Origin: Planctomycetaceae bacterium
GTDB lineage: Bacteria; Planctomycetota; Planctomycetia; Pirellulales; Pirellulaceae
Direction: 5' to 3'
Assembly: GCA_007124535.1 (NCBI GenBank)
Contig: SLEY01000400.1
Location: 1 to 6,302, forward strand
DNA: 6,302 nucleotides
Of the stretch, positions 5,595 to 6,302 are shown one piece after another. Every line of letters begins with the position of its first letter. Position 1 is the stretch's first letter. Made by a program: the position numbers and the translations under genes. The notes beneath the pieces were generated by a model. The model had not been told where the DNA came from, did not search any database, and saw only the letters and a list, made by a program, of their open reading frames with translations.

Positions 5595-5985
5595 GTCGGG
5601 CCACGCCTGCCATCCCGTGCCCCCCAGTTCGCCCTTGCGCCAGAGAACGCCGAGCTTGTACTTCTCGAGCGACTGCTTCAGGGCGTTCGGCTGCAGCCGT
5701 TGGAGATGGCTGCCGTTGTCGTCGCGTTCACAGACGACAACGGTTTCCGGTTCATCGGTGAGAGCGGCCACGAGAGCATCGGAGTGCGTGGTCACAATGA
5801 ACTGGGTGCGTTGCGCGGCCTCGATTCATAAGACGTGCCAAGGCGGGGATGACGTCCGGATGCAGGCACATCTCCGGTTCTTCGATGCACATGACACCCC
5901 TCTGTTTGTGCGTGCCATGACACGGGAGGGCGGTCCTTGGCGGCTTTGCGACGTTGCCCGGGGACTTGACAAACGACTGGCTGCC
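5583..5985 (-). pseudogene. C-terminal remnant of an AAA/OLD-like ATPase with a one-base frameshift
   Basis: Read on the minus strand, the upstream part gives GVMCIEEPEMCLHPD, a Walker B strand with double Glu and the D-loop of AAA_21/OLD-like SMC-related ATPases, followed by VIPALARLM. One extra base at 5825-5826 then changes the frame; ignoring it gives IEAAQRTQFIVTTHSDALV, with the conserved switch histidine, then TDEPETVVVCERDD and LEKYKLGVLWRKGELGGTGW, the usual end of the family. Instead of stopping at the family's usual final Trp, the frame continues eight residues to a TAG (complement of 5583-5585). Upstream of Walker B the match fades: ASRLS at about 5966-5982 may be the remnant of the signature-like loop, and no Walker A is present. 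Such ATPases occur in anti-phage, OLD-type and mobile element loci. Only this fragment survives and it points toward the DUF5615 remnant. Confidence 0.72.
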
Positions 5986-6077
5986 GATGACGATCGGTCG
6001 GAGAAGAGGGGTTCGACCGACCTCCCCTCCGCTTTCCATCCACTCTCGGTGACGGTACACGAAAGGAACGGGCGATC

Positions 6078-6302
6078 ATGCGCCATTACCCATGGTTCGG
6101 TTTGCTGTTTTTACTGAGCTGTTGCGGGGCCGCTGCCGCCGCGGAGGGTCTGCTGCTGCATTACGCCTTGGACGAAGCCGCCGGCCGCGTGGCCCGAGAC
6201 GGCTCGGACAACGGACTCGATGGCGTGGTCAGCGCCGCTTGGGTCGATTCGCCCTCGGGCGCCGCGCTGGAGTTCGACGGCACGTCGGACACGCTGGTGC
6301 GG
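6078..6302 (+). CDS. Exported LamG/concanavalin A-like domain protein, 3' end outside window
   Basis: The 75 visible residues start at ATG 6078 with a ribosome site AGGA (6064-6067) ten bases upstream. Residues 1-22 form a signal sequence: a short basic start, a hydrophobic core, then LLSC at 12-15 followed by a run of Ala. LLSC would fit a lipoprotein cleavage site before Cys15, while the Ala run before Glu23 would fit ordinary signal peptidase, and I cannot decide between them. From residue 25, LHYALDEAAG, then DGSDNGLDGVV and ALEFDGTSDTLV, is the characteristic opening of a LamG-type jelly-roll domain, which binds or processes carbohydrates or mediates adhesion. Such exported LamG proteins are common in Planctomycetota. 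No lesion is seen, so the intact chromosome seems to resume here after the decayed island. The rest of the protein is outside the window. Confidence 0.85.
   Translation, partial: MRHYPWFGLLFLLSCCGAAAAAEGLLLHYALDEAAGRVARDGSDNGLDGVVSAAWVDSPSGAALEFDGTSDTLVR

Noticed and set aside
3349..6060. An intact new defence or toxin-antitoxin system
   Set aside because: Every gene in the stretch carries at least one inactivating lesion, and no CRISPR-like array is present.

Overview
The window looks like chromosomal DNA of a Planctomycetota bacterium, moderate confidence. It is GC-rich. It carries an Mla-type lipid transporter pair, the start of an exported LamG (concanavalin A-like) protein, and a decayed integrase whose N-terminal motifs resemble planctomycete recombinases. 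No rRNA or other decisive marker is present, so the phylum is inferred from remembered family resemblance.

Layout: (1) 1-1883 holds the 3' part of an MlaF/Mkl-type ABC ATPase and, two bases later, a 398-residue MlaD/MCE protein. Together they would be the ATPase and substrate-binding parts of a phospholipid transporter at the cell envelope; the permease (MlaE-like) should lie upstream, outside the window. (2) 1999-2931 is an intact AEC-family (auxin efflux carrier-like) membrane transporter behind an extended -10 promoter that probably makes a leaderless mRNA. (3) 2932-3348 is a non-coding stretch with a spaced 15-bp direct repeat, a good sigma-70-type promoter and tRNA-Pro(CGG). (4) 3349 to about 6000 is a graveyard. 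It holds, in order, an integrase remnant with an in-frame amber stop and no catalytic domain, a broken and internally deleted gene of an uncharacterised winged-helix-like family, a long imperfect palindrome, a DUF433/DUF5615 toxin-antitoxin-like pair with a frameshift and a deletion, and, on the minus strand, the C-terminal end of an AAA/OLD-like ATPase with a one-base frameshift. (5) From 6078 an apparently intact exported LamG-domain gene begins and runs off the end.

Reading: conserved core genes lie on the left, then a tRNA with an integrase remnant directly beside it, then about 2.6 kb with no intact gene. This is the usual shape of an integrative element or defence/toxin island that entered next to a tRNA and has since decayed. 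I did not find an intact new system. The more interesting points are how small several of the inactivating lesions are (one G in a G7 run, one base in the ATPase, one Trp-to-amber change), the structured palindrome at 5211-5278, and the possible leaderless promoter of the AEC gene.
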